DNA of 64,000 nt, from contig CP073042.1 of assembly GCA_018114805.1 (NCBI GenBank), positions 3,162,001-3,226,000 on the forward strand. Direction: 5' to 3'. The number at the start of each line of letters is the position of its first letter. Position 1 is the first letter of the stretch. The position numbers and the translations under genes were made by a program. The stretch is from Candidatus Streptomyces philanthi. GTDB taxonomy: Bacteria; Actinomycetota; Actinomycetes; Streptomycetales; Streptomycetaceae. Shown piece by piece: positions 1 through 7,086 of this stretch. The notes beneath the pieces were generated by a model. It searched no databases, had not been told where the DNA came from, and was given only the letters and a program-made list of their open reading frames with translations.

Positions 1-2
1 CG

Positions 3-1067
3 GTGGGCGCCGGCGCGGCCTCGCCGACGGCGGTTCCGGTGCTGTCGCCGGAGCGGGGCCTGGCGGCGGCCAAGGTGACGACGCTGCCGCCCGGTGGCCA
101 GCCCGAGGACGAGGGCGCCCCCGGGCAGAGCGTTTCACGTGAAACCGAGGACGCGGCCGTCGCGGAGCCCGCGCCCCTGAAGGCCATGGACGACGGCCTG
201 GGCGCGCACTTCGCGGAGTTGCCGCTGGACTCCATCACGACCAACCCCCGGCAGCCGCGCACCGAGTTCGACGAGGACGCCCTCGCCGAGCTGGTCACCT
301 CGATCCAGGAGGTCGGCCTCCTCCAGGCGATCGTGGTCCGCCAGGTCGGTCCGGAGCGCTACGAGCTCATCATGGGCGAGCGGCGCTGGCGTGCCTGCCG
401 CGAGGCCGGTCTGACGAAGATCCCGGCGATCGTCCGGGCGACCGACGACGAGAAGATGCTGCTGGACGCGCTGCTGGAGAACCTGCACCGCGCTCAGCTC
501 AACCCGCTGGAAGAGGCCGCCGCCTACGACCAGTTGCTCCAGGACTTCAACTGCACGCACGACGAGTTGGCCGAGCGCATCGGGCGCTCCCGCCCGCAGG
601 TCTCCAACACCCTGCGCTTGCTGCGTCTGTCGCCGTCGGTGCAGCGGCGCGTGGCGGCCGGCGTGCTCTCGGCGGGGCACGCGCGGGCGCTGCTCTCGGT
701 CGAGGACTCCGAGGAGCAGGACCGGCTGGCGCACCGCATCGTGGCGGAGGGGCTGTCGGTCCGCGCGGTCGAAGAGATCGTCACCCTGATGGGTTCGCAG
801 CCGAACAGCATGCAGAAGGCCAAGCGGCCCCGGGCCGGCGCCCGGGTGTCCCCGGCCTTGACGGACCTGGCCTCGCGACTGTCGGATCGCTTCGAGACCT
901 GTGTGAAGGTCGACCTCGGCCAGAAGAAGGGGAAGATCGTGGTCGAGTTCGCCTCGATGGACGATCTGGAGCGCATCCTCGGCACCCTGGCGCCGGGCGA
1001 GGGCCGCGTGCTGGAGCAGCGCTCCGGCACGGAGCAGGCGGCGGAGGACAATAACTCCGCTGAGTAG
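3..1067 (+). CDS. parB: Chromosome-partitioning protein ParB (5' end missing)
   Basis: CTPase/DNA clamp that loads at parS and works with ParA to organise and segregate the origin region. The reading frame is open to the left edge, so the first codons (usually a short basic start) lie outside the window. The ParB/Srx domain begins near residue 72 of the visible part. The nucleotide-binding box GERRWRA is at 125-131, a parS-binding helix-turn-helix spans about 184-205 (DELAERIGRSRPQVSNTL), and a C-terminal dimerisation segment ends at AEDNNSAE. A perfect parS lies inside the gene and encodes VSRET at 44-48, in the variable linker before the conserved domain. A strong terminator follows the stop. 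In relatives parA lies immediately upstream. Confidence 0.97.
   Translation: MGAGAASPTAVPVLSPERGLAAAKVTTLPPGGQPEDEGAPGQSVSRETEDAAVAEPAPLKAMDDGLGAHFAELPLDSITTNPRQPRTEFDEDALAELVTSIQEVGLLQAIVVRQVGPERYELIMGERRWRACREAGLTKIPAIVRATDDEKMLLDALLENLHRAQLNPLEEAAAYDQLLQDFNCTHDELAERIGRSRPQVSNTLRLLRLSPSVQRRVAAGVLSAGHARALLSVEDSEEQDRLAHRIVAEGLSVRAVEEIVTLMGSQPNSMQKAKRPRAGARVSPALTDLASRLSDRFETCVKVDLGQKKGKIVVEFASMDDLERILGTLAPGEGRVLEQRSGTEQAAEDNNSAE
132..145. other. parS site 1 (inside parB)
   Basis: Perfect 14-bp palindrome GTTTCACGTGAAAC, the streptomycete ParB-binding site. It is read through as Val-Ser-Arg-Glu-Thr in the N-terminal linker of ParB. Confidence 0.95.
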
Positions 1068-1077
1068 CACCCCGCTG

Positions 1078-1113
1078 GAGCGGGCCGTGCCCCGCCCGGG
1101 GCACGGCCCGCTC
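1078..1113 (+). terminator. Terminator after parB
   Basis: Perfect 16-bp stem (GAGCGGGCCGTGCCCC and its complement) closing a 4-nt loop, starting 10 bp after the parB stop. There is no T-tract, as is usual for streptomycete terminators. Confidence 0.85.
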
Positions 1114-1327
1114 TGTGCGTGGCGGGCGGTACCGGGGAAATGTGCTCGTGGTTACGATGCGTACGAGCGGCGCGGCGACGCGCGGGCGGGCCCGCACACG
1201 GGCGGTGGCCGACGGCGCGGGACGAGGCCCGTGGGAGGCTGCTGCCGGCTTCGGGGGCGCCCGGCCGGGGCGTGGCCCACGGGTCGGCTGCACGCACCGC
1301 GGCCGATGAGGGAAGCGAGCTGGCTAC

Positions 1328-1947
1328 ATGAGGCGTCGGCTCGTACCGCTCACACTGGACAACCTCACGGACCTCCCCCAGCGCTGTCGCGCCTGCGTGT
1401 TCTGGCAACTCCACCCCGTCAGCGGCGAGGCGGCGGTCAGAGCCGGGCGCCCGGAGGTGGAAGAAGGAAGCCTGGATCTCGGCCGTGCTGCTGGAGTGGG
1501 GCTCCTGCGGCCGCGTGGTCTACGTGGACGAACTGCCGGTGGGCTTCGTGCTCTACGCGCCGCCGGCGTACGTGCCCCGCTCCCTGGCCTTTCCCGCCAG
1601 CCCGGTGGGCGCCGACGCCGTGCAACTGATGACGGCGTGGCTGATGCCCGGGTTCCAGGGGCAGGGGGTTGGTCGGGTCATGGTGCAGACCCGTGGCCAA
1701 GGACTTCATGCGGCGCGGCGTGAAGGCCGTCGAGGCGTTCGGGGACGCGCGGTGGGAGGGGCCCGCCTGCGTGTTGCCGGCCGACCACCTGCTGGCGGTG
1801 GGCTTCAAGACGGTGCGCCCGCATCCGCGTTATCCGCGGCTGCGCCTTGAGTTGCGGGCCACGATCTCCTGGAAGGAAGACGTGGAGCTGGCGTTGGACC
1901 GGCTGCTGGGGGCCGTGCAGAAGGAGCCGGTGCTGCGTCCGCTGTAG
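1328..1947 (+). CDS. GNAT family N-acetyltransferase (two frameshifts)
   Basis: Acetyl-CoA-dependent acyltransferase of unknown substrate; its place next to parB is conserved in streptomycetes and mycobacteria. The coding signal passes through three frames. It starts MRRRLVPLTLDNL at 1328, moves to a second frame by about 1461 (KEAWISAVLLEWGSCG, then FQGQGVGRVMVQT, the acetyl-CoA loop), and to a third at about 1692 (VAKDFMRRG, ending KEPVLRPL). Each switch is explained by one extra base, an A near 1460-1464 and a C at 1690-1692. Corrected, the protein is about 206 aa and collinear with the family. Either the gene is broken or, more likely given the pattern elsewhere in the window, the sequence has indels. 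It converges on trxA across a shared hairpin. Confidence 0.8.
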
Positions 1948-1968
1948 GTGGGCCGCGCCCGCATGCGC

Positions 1969-1999
1969 GTGGGCCCGCCCCCGAGGGGAGCGGGCCCAC
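1969..1999. terminator. Bidirectional terminator between GNAT gene and trxA
   Basis: Outer arms GTGGGCCCGC/GCGGGCCCAC with an inner CCCC/GGGG stem offset by a bulged A. It lies between the convergent acetyltransferase and thioredoxin genes and can serve both. Confidence 0.8.
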
Positions 2000-2025
2000 G
2001 GCGCACAGAGCGGTTGCGCGGTCGA

Positions 2026-2355
2026 CTAGCCGAGGAAGTCGGACAGGTCGCGCTCAAGGGCCGCCTTCGGCTTGGCGCCAACGATGGTCTTCACGACCTC
2101 GCCGCCCTGGTAGACGTTCATGGTCGGGATGGACATGACGCCGTACTTGGCGGCCACGGCCGGGTTCTCGTCGATGTTCAGCTTGACGATCTCGATCTTG
2201 TCGCCGTGCTGCGCCGCGATCGCCTCAAGCGAGGGAGCGATCTGGCGGCACGGGCCACACCACTCGGCCCAGAAGTCCACCAGCACGGGCTTCTTGTTGT
2301 TGATGACGTCCTCTTCGAAGGAGGCGTCGGTCACATGCTTCAGAGTGCCAGCCAC
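2026..2355 (-). CDS. trxA: Thioredoxin
   Basis: Cytoplasmic dithiol-disulfide reductase of 109 aa, the normal thioredoxin length. The active site WCGPC has its cysteines at 33 and 36, the conserved Asp is in VDFWAEW (27), and the cis-proline is P77 in SIPT. It is reduced by the product of trxB, which ends 47 bp upstream. The two genes are read leftward in one transcription unit with the SigR-type promoter before trxB, so the pair should be induced by disulfide stress. The mycobacterial homologue in this position is called trxC. Confidence 0.97.
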   Translation of the reverse strand: MAGTLKHVTDASFEEDVINNKKPVLVDFWAEWCGPCRQIAPSLEAIAAQHGDKIEIVKLNIDENPAVAAKYGVMSIPTMNVYQGGEVVKTIVGAKPKAALERDLSDFLG

Positions 2356-2402
2356 GGCGATTTCCTCGTTTCGATGGTGCGGGGGCGGGAGGGATGGAGG
2401 GG

Positions 2403-3362
2403 TCAGACGGCGACGGCCGGCGGCTCGTTGTCCGCGAGGCCGGCCAGGTACCGCTCGGCGTCCAGGGCCGCGGAGCAGCCCGCGCCGGCAGCGGTGATCG
2501 CCTGGCGGTAGGTGTGGTCCACGACGTCACCGGCAGCGAAGACGCCCGGCAGGTTGGTGCGCGTGCTGGGGGCCTCGACCTGCAGGTAGCCCTCGTCGTC
2601 CAGGTCGAGCTGGCCCTTGAACAGGTCGGTGCGCGGGTCGTGGCCGACCGCGATGAACAGGCCGGTCGCCGGGAGCTCGGACAGCTCGCCCGTGTTGCGG
2701 TTGCGCAGCGTCAGGCTGGAGAGCTTGCTGTCGCCGTGGATCTCGGCGACCTCGCTGTCCCAGATGAAGGAGATCTTCGGGTCGGCGAAGGCGCGGTCCT
2801 GCATGGCCTTGGAGGCGCGCATGGTGTCGCGGCGGTGCACGATCGTCACGGACTTGGCGAACCGGGAGAGGAAGGTCGCCTCCTCCATGGCGGTGTCGCC
2901 GCCACCGATCACGGCGATGTCCTGGTCCCGGAAGAAGAACCCGTCACAGGTCGCGCACCACGAGACGCCCCGCCCGGACAGCTCGTCCTCACGCGGCAGG
3001 CCGAGCTCGCGGTGCTGCGAGCCGGTGGTCACGATCACGGTCTTGGCTCGGTGCACGGTGCCGGCGGAGTCGGTGACCGTCTTGATGTCCTCGGTGAGGT
3101 CCACCGCGATGACGTCGTCCGGGATCAGCTCGGCACCGAAGCGCTCGGCCTGGGCGCGCATGTTGTCCATGAGGTCCGGGCCCATGATGCCGTCACGGTA
3201 GCCGGGGAAGTTCTCCACGTCGGTGGTGTTCATCAGCGCACCCCCCGCGGTCACGGAACCCTCGAAGACCAGGGGCTTCAGCGCGGCTCGGGCCGTGTAG
3301 AGCGCGGCCGTGTAGCCGGCGGGCCCGGAACCGATGATGATCACGTTGCGGACGTCGCTCAC
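2403..3362 (-). CDS. trxB: Thioredoxin-disulfide reductase
   Basis: FAD enzyme that passes electrons from NADPH to thioredoxin; 319 aa, typical for the low-molecular-weight class. The FAD-binding [12 protein letters not shown] sits at the N-terminus, the redox-active CATC lies mid-protein ([11 protein letters not shown]), the NADPH-binding [10 protein letters not shown] follows, and the C-terminal [11 protein letters not shown] motif closes it. I chose the GTG at 3362 ([11 protein letters not shown]) because an AAGGAAG ribosome site lies about 8 nt upstream; longer frames to 3449 lack support and would overlap the promoter. As deposited, the frameshifted anti-sigma frame runs into this start with a GTGA overlap, but the corrected anti-sigma gene stops 169 bp earlier, leaving room for the trxB promoter. 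Confidence 0.96.
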   Translation of the reverse strand: MSDVRNVIIIGSGPAGYTAALYTARAALKPLVFEGSVTAGGALMNTTDVENFPGYRDGIMGPDLMDNMRAQAERFGAELIPDDVIAVDLTEDIKTVTDSAGTVHRAKTVIVTTGSQHRELGLPREDELSGRGVSWCATCDGFFFRDQDIAVIGGGDTAMEEATFLSRFAKSVTIVHRRDTMRASKAMQDRAFADPKISFIWDSEVAEIHGDSKLSSLTLRNRNTGELSELPATGLFIAVGHDPRTDLFKGQLDLDDEGYLQVEAPSTRTNLPGVFAAGDVVDHTYRQAITAAGAGCSAALDAERYLAGLADNEPPAVAV

Positions 3363-3447
3363 GGGATGTCTTCCTTGTCTCTGCCGACGACGGATTGGGG
3401 GGCAACCGACCGGCGATCGTTCCCGGCAAACTGCTGCCATCTCACCC

Positions 3448-3474
3448 AACGGATACTACGGGTCCGGCATTCCC
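3448..3474 (-). promoter_or_regulatory. SigR-type promoter of trxB-trxA
   Basis: On the minus strand GGGAAT (3469-3474), an 18-bp spacer, then GTT (3448-3450). This matches the streptomycete SigR consensus GGAAT-N18-GTT, known to drive the trxB operon in S. coelicolor. The predicted transcript would start about 75 bp upstream of the trxB GTG. Confidence 0.8.
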
Positions 3475-3531
3475 GGGACGCTCGGGCTTCCTGCCGTGTT
3501 CGTGTGACGGACAGTGTGGCGACCGGGACGC

Positions 3532-4528
3532 TCAGTCGCGGGCGAAGCTGCGCTGCATCAGCACGGTGCCGGGCGGCGAGGGGGACCGCCGTACGCAGGC
3601 GGCGGTCCACGACGAACGCGTCGACGCGCGAGTCGTCGCCCGGGTGTGGCAGCAGCACCAGGTAGGCGGGGGTGCCGTTGAAGGAGTCCTCCCTCGCCGC
3701 GAGGGGCGTCTCGGGGCGCTTGGTGGCCTGCTGGACGCACGAGGGCACGGTCGCGCTACTTCCGTCGAGCGGTGTGCGGGGAGTGGTGTTCGCGCCGACT
3801 TCACCCGGCGACTGCCGCGGCCTGCGGTCGTTCCCTTCCGAGGCGAGCAGGGCCCGCGCCTCGCCCTCCAGGCTGGCGGCGGTCAACGTCGTGGTGTGGG
3901 TCTCACCCTCCGTGGGGCGCTGTGGCGACCCGTCGTCGGCGCCGTTCTGCACGAGGAAGGTACCCACACCGAGCACGGCCGCCGCGCATGCCGTACCGAG
4001 CAGGGCGGTGCGCCAGCGCCGGCCCCGCCCGGGCCGGGAACCGGGGGTTTGCCGGCCAGGCCCCGTAGTGGAGCGGGCGCTGCCCGGTGGGCGGTCGGGA
4101 CCGCCGGGCGTCGTTTCACGTGAAACACCGATCTGCTCGGCGGCCGTTTCACGTGAAACATCGCCCGGCTTGCTCTCGGGACCGACCTCGGGCTCGGCGT
4201 CCGCGTCGCCGTCGGTCTCGCGTACGCCGTCCGTCTCACGCGCGCTGGCGGCCGGCTCGTGGTCGCCGGTCGTGGCGTCGAGCAGGGCCTCGGCGGCGAG
4301 GGCCGCGTCGATCCGGCCGGCGATGTCGGCGGGCATCCGCGCCGGGCCGGGGAGCGTGCCCAGCGCGCTGCGGATCTCCTCAAGCGAGGTGCGGACGTCC
4401 GCACACAGCGCACAGGTCGCGAGGTGCTCCCGCACGGGACGCGCGCGGTCGGGCGGCAGGACTCCCTCGGTGAGCGCGGAGATTTCCGCGACCTCAGGGT
4501 GCTCGTCCGTGTCGGTCGTCGACGTCAC
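3532..4528 (-). CDS. Zinc-binding anti-sigma factor, partner of SigM (frameshift)
   Basis: Membrane-anchored anti-sigma factor. The zinc anti-sigma motif HLATCALC gives H35-x3-C39-x2-C42. A linker containing two VSRET stretches (124-128, 135-139, each a parS) leads to one transmembrane helix at about 174-193 and an extracytoplasmic domain ending LMQRSFARD. As sequenced, an extra C near 3604-3608 shifts the frame and extends it to 3359; removing it gives FVVDAACVRR and a stop at 3532, in line with the family. The GTG start overlaps the corrected sigM stop by 4 bp (GTGA), so the pair is translationally coupled. It corresponds in position to Rv3912 of M. tuberculosis. Confidence 0.85.
4113..4126. 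other. parS site 2
   Basis: Perfect GTTTCACGTGAAAC inside the anti-sigma gene, encoding the second VSRET stretch. Confidence 0.95.
4146..4159. other. parS site 3
   Basis: Perfect GTTTCACGTGAAAC, 33 bp (11 codons) from site 2 and in the same reading phase, encoding the first VSRET stretch of the anti-sigma linker. Confidence 0.95.
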
Positions 4529-5215
4529 GCTCGCCCACCTCCGCCCTTCACGGGATCTGTGCCGTTCGGCCCTGCCGGCGGTGAGACGGATGTCCCCTGC
4601 GCCCGGTTCCTTCCCCCGCCGGGATCGGAGCTATCCCGCTCCTTCGGGTGGAGATGGGACAGCAGGGGCAGCAGGCGAGCGCCGCCCCGGGCACAGCGGC
4701 TCTTGATGGTGCCGGTGGGCACGCCCAGGCACCTTCGCCGCCTCCGCCACGGGGTACCCCTGCATGTCCACGAGGACGAGGGCCGCGCGCTGGTCGGGCG
4801 GGAGCGTGCGCAGCGCCCGCAGCAGTTCGCGGTGGAGGTCCTGGCGCTCCGCCGGGCCCGCCGCGGACTCCTGCGGTTCGAGGAGCTGCTCAAGGCGCTC
4901 GGTGTCGTCGGTGGGCGAGGTCTTGCGGGTGGCGGCCTTGCGGGCCCGGTCCAGGCAGGCGTTCACCGTGATCCGGTGCAGCCAGGTGGTGACGGCCGAC
5001 TTGCCCCGGAACGTGTGCGCGGCCCGGTAGGCGGAGACCAGGGCGTCCTGAACGGCGTCCGCGGCCTCCTCGCGGTCGCCGAGGGTGCGGAGCGCCACGG
5101 CCCAGGGGCGGTCACGGTGGCCTCGGACGATCTCGCTGAACGCGTCGGGGTCGCCCACCACGTGGCGAGCCAGGAGCTCGCAGTCGTTCGCGTCGCCGTG
5201 CACGGCGACGTGCAA
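4525..5215 (-). CDS. sigM: ECF RNA polymerase sigma factor SigM (frameshift near C-terminus)
   Basis: Extracytoplasmic-function sigma factor. Region 2 runs through WAVALRTLGDREEAADAVQDALVSAYRAA and TTWLHRITVNACLDR; region 4 begins QDLHRELLRALRTLPPDQRAA and continues GVPTGTIKSRCARG. An apparent extra C in the GTGCCTGGG context near 4725 breaks region 4; without it the frame continues to a TGA at 4527-4525, overlapping the anti-sigma GTG. The start is a TTG at 5215 behind AGGGGG; an in-frame GTG lies four codons on. Downstream are its zinc anti-sigma factor and the thioredoxin genes. The symbol follows the M. tuberculosis locus; S. coelicolor uses sigM for a different gene. Confidence 0.87.
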
Positions 5216-5251
5216 CGGGAGCCCCCTCTCGTACCGGCCGCCTGTCGTGGG

Positions 5252-6976
5252 TCAACCCGTGATCTTGATCTCCGAGATGCCCCCTCGGTAACCGTCGGCG
5301 GAACCGTCGCTGGGCAGTTCGGTGATGTGGATCAGTACGTATCGCGTTCGGACCGGCTTGTCGAGGGTAGCGTCGAGTTTGCTGTCCGCCGTCGTGAGCT
5401 TGGTCAGCTCCTGCGGGAAGTCCGACAGGGCCGCGGGGGACGTCGCCGCGGGGTCGGCGGCGAGGACCTCGACCTTCTGCCCGGGGGCGTAGAAGTCGAC
5501 CTGCACGCCGGCGACGTTCTTGGCGCTGCCGAGGTCGACGACGATGCCGCTGCCGTCCGACCGGTTCTTGAGGTTGCCGAAGTTGGCGTAGCCCTCGTAG
5601 CGCTTGGTGACCCAGGCGGTGCCGGGCTGCTGGTCGATGGCCGCGGAAACCTTCTCGGCCGCCAACGGGGCGTCCAGCGGCGAGAACTCGGTGGCGTCGG
5701 CGAGCCTCAGCGGCTTGTGGGCCGGCTTCTTGGGACGGTCGTCGTCCTTCCCGCCCTGGTTGTGGCCCGAGTCCCCCGGCTTGCTCTCCTCCTTGATCAG
5801 GATGTCCGCGAGCTGCCAACTGCCGAGCCCGATGGCCGCGATCAGCAGGCTAGAGACGGCCCACTTGAGCGCTCGGCCGGCCCGGCTCTGGAGGGGCGGT
5901 GGGGGCGGCGGCACGGGGGCGAGCCGGCCGGCGCCGTTCCCGCCCCGGGCCGGCGGTTGGGCGTAGGCGCCCTGTTGGTACGTGGTGCGCTGGTAGGCCG
6001 GGGTCGCGGTGAACGACGGCTCCGGTGGGCGGACCCGTGGCATCTCGGCGACGGCCGCGGCCAACTCCTGCGGAGTGGTGCAGGGCAACTCCTGCCGGGA
6101 GGCGGTGGCGCCGTCGTTTACCAGCGCCCGCATGGCCAGCTCGGACAGGCCGCGGTGCACCCCCGCGCGCACCTGGTCGGGCGCGATGAGGCCGACGCCC
6201 TTGGGGAGCCCGGCCAGGCCGTGCGCGTCGCTCTCGTAAGGCCAGCGCTGGGTGAGGGCGGCGTAGAGCAGGGCTCCGATGGCCTCGGTGTCCGTGCGCT
6301 GGGGCTGGGGGGTGGTGATGCCGCGCAGGGCGGCCATGACCGCCAGCCCGCGGATGCGGTACCGGCCCGACTCGGTGCGCAGCACGGAACTGGGCGTCAG
6401 GCGCAGGTGGGACAGTCCCTCGCGGTGGGCCGACGCCATGGCCTGGGAGACCTGGCTGACGAGTTGGTAGGCGTCGTGCGGTTCCAGCGCGCCGGTGGCG
6501 AGCACCGTGGTCAGCTCGGTGGCGTCGGAGATCCACTCGTGGACGACGTAGACGAGGTCGTTGTCCTCGACGGCGTCCAGCACCTGGACGAAGCGGGGGT
6601 CGCCGAGGAGCGCGGCGGCACGGGCGGCGGCCAGGACGGGGCCGGCGCTGGGGTGGTCGGTGGGGAGGACGTGCACACCCACGGCGCGACGCAGTTTCTC
6701 GTCCACGGCACGCCAACTGCTGAATCCGTCCAGACGAGTGACGCACTCCTCCAAGCGGTAGCGTCTGGCGAGTTTGTGACCACTGTGCAGTTCGGGGGGG
6801 CTCGTATCGGCCGATGCGCTCCTGTCCGTCTCGACAGGGCGCCCGGTCTCTGTGTTGTTGCTGGCCTTCTGCTCGGCCTTAGCCTCGTCGGTCGTGGCCT
6901 TGTCCGCCTTGGCGGTCAGCGGCTTTCCGCCGCTGTTATCGGCCACGTCGACGGCAGCCATACTCCGGTCCGCCAC
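5252..6976 (-). CDS. Membrane pseudokinase of the MurJ (Rv3910-type) locus
   Basis: 574-aa protein with a Ser/Thr-kinase-like cytoplasmic domain, one membrane helix (WAVSSLLIAAIGLGSWQLADI, about residue 390) and an extracellular discoidin-like beta domain ending ISEIKITG. The kinase core is dead: the VAVK-type lysine is absent (VGVHVLP), the HRDLKPxN loop reads SHLRLTPSSV, and no DFG is seen. In mycobacteria the equivalent domain is fused to MurJ and, when phosphorylated by PknB, recruits an FHA protein to control peptidoglycan export; here it is a separate gene just after murJ. I chose the GTG at 6976 behind AGGGA; longer frames run into murJ. A Pro-rich linker precedes the membrane helix. 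Confidence 0.85.
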   Translation of the reverse strand: MADRSMAAVDVADNSGGKPLTAKADKATTDEAKAEQKASNNTETGRPVETDRSASADTSPPELHSGHKLARRYRLEECVTRLDGFSSWRAVDEKLRRAVGVHVLPTDHPSAGPVLAAARAAALLGDPRFVQVLDAVEDNDLVYVVHEWISDATELTTVLATGALEPHDAYQLVSQVSQAMASAHREGLSHLRLTPSSVLRTESGRYRIRGLAVMAALRGITTPQPQRTDTEAIGALLYAALTQRWPYESDAHGLAGLPKGVGLIAPDQVRAGVHRGLSELAMRALVNDGATASRQELPCTTPQELAAAVAEMPRVRPPEPSFTATPAYQRTTYQQGAYAQPPARGGNGAGRLAPVPPPPPPLQSRAGRALKWAVSSLLIAAIGLGSWQLADILIKEESKPGDSGHNQGGKDDDRPKKPAHKPLRLADATEFSPLDAPLAAEKVSAAIDQQPGTAWVTKRYEGYANFGNLKNRSDGSGIVVDLGSAKNVAGVQVDFYAPGQKVEVLAADPAATSPAALSDFPQELTKLTTADSKLDATLDKPVRTRYVLIHITELPSDGSADGYRGGISEIKITG

Positions 6977-7086
6977 CGTCGTTCCCTGCCTCCCCATACG
7001 TTGCGCCTGTTCCACGGCCACGACAATTGTGCCCACAGTCCGCCACTCTGCACGACACGCGGTGGCGGACGATGGTTGTGCTGCGG

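Noticed and set aside
3359..3531. Anti-sigma C-terminus running to a GTGA overlap with trxB
   Set aside because: The last 60 residues are basic nonsense from a frameshift; the other frame ends with the family-like LMQRSFARD at 3532.
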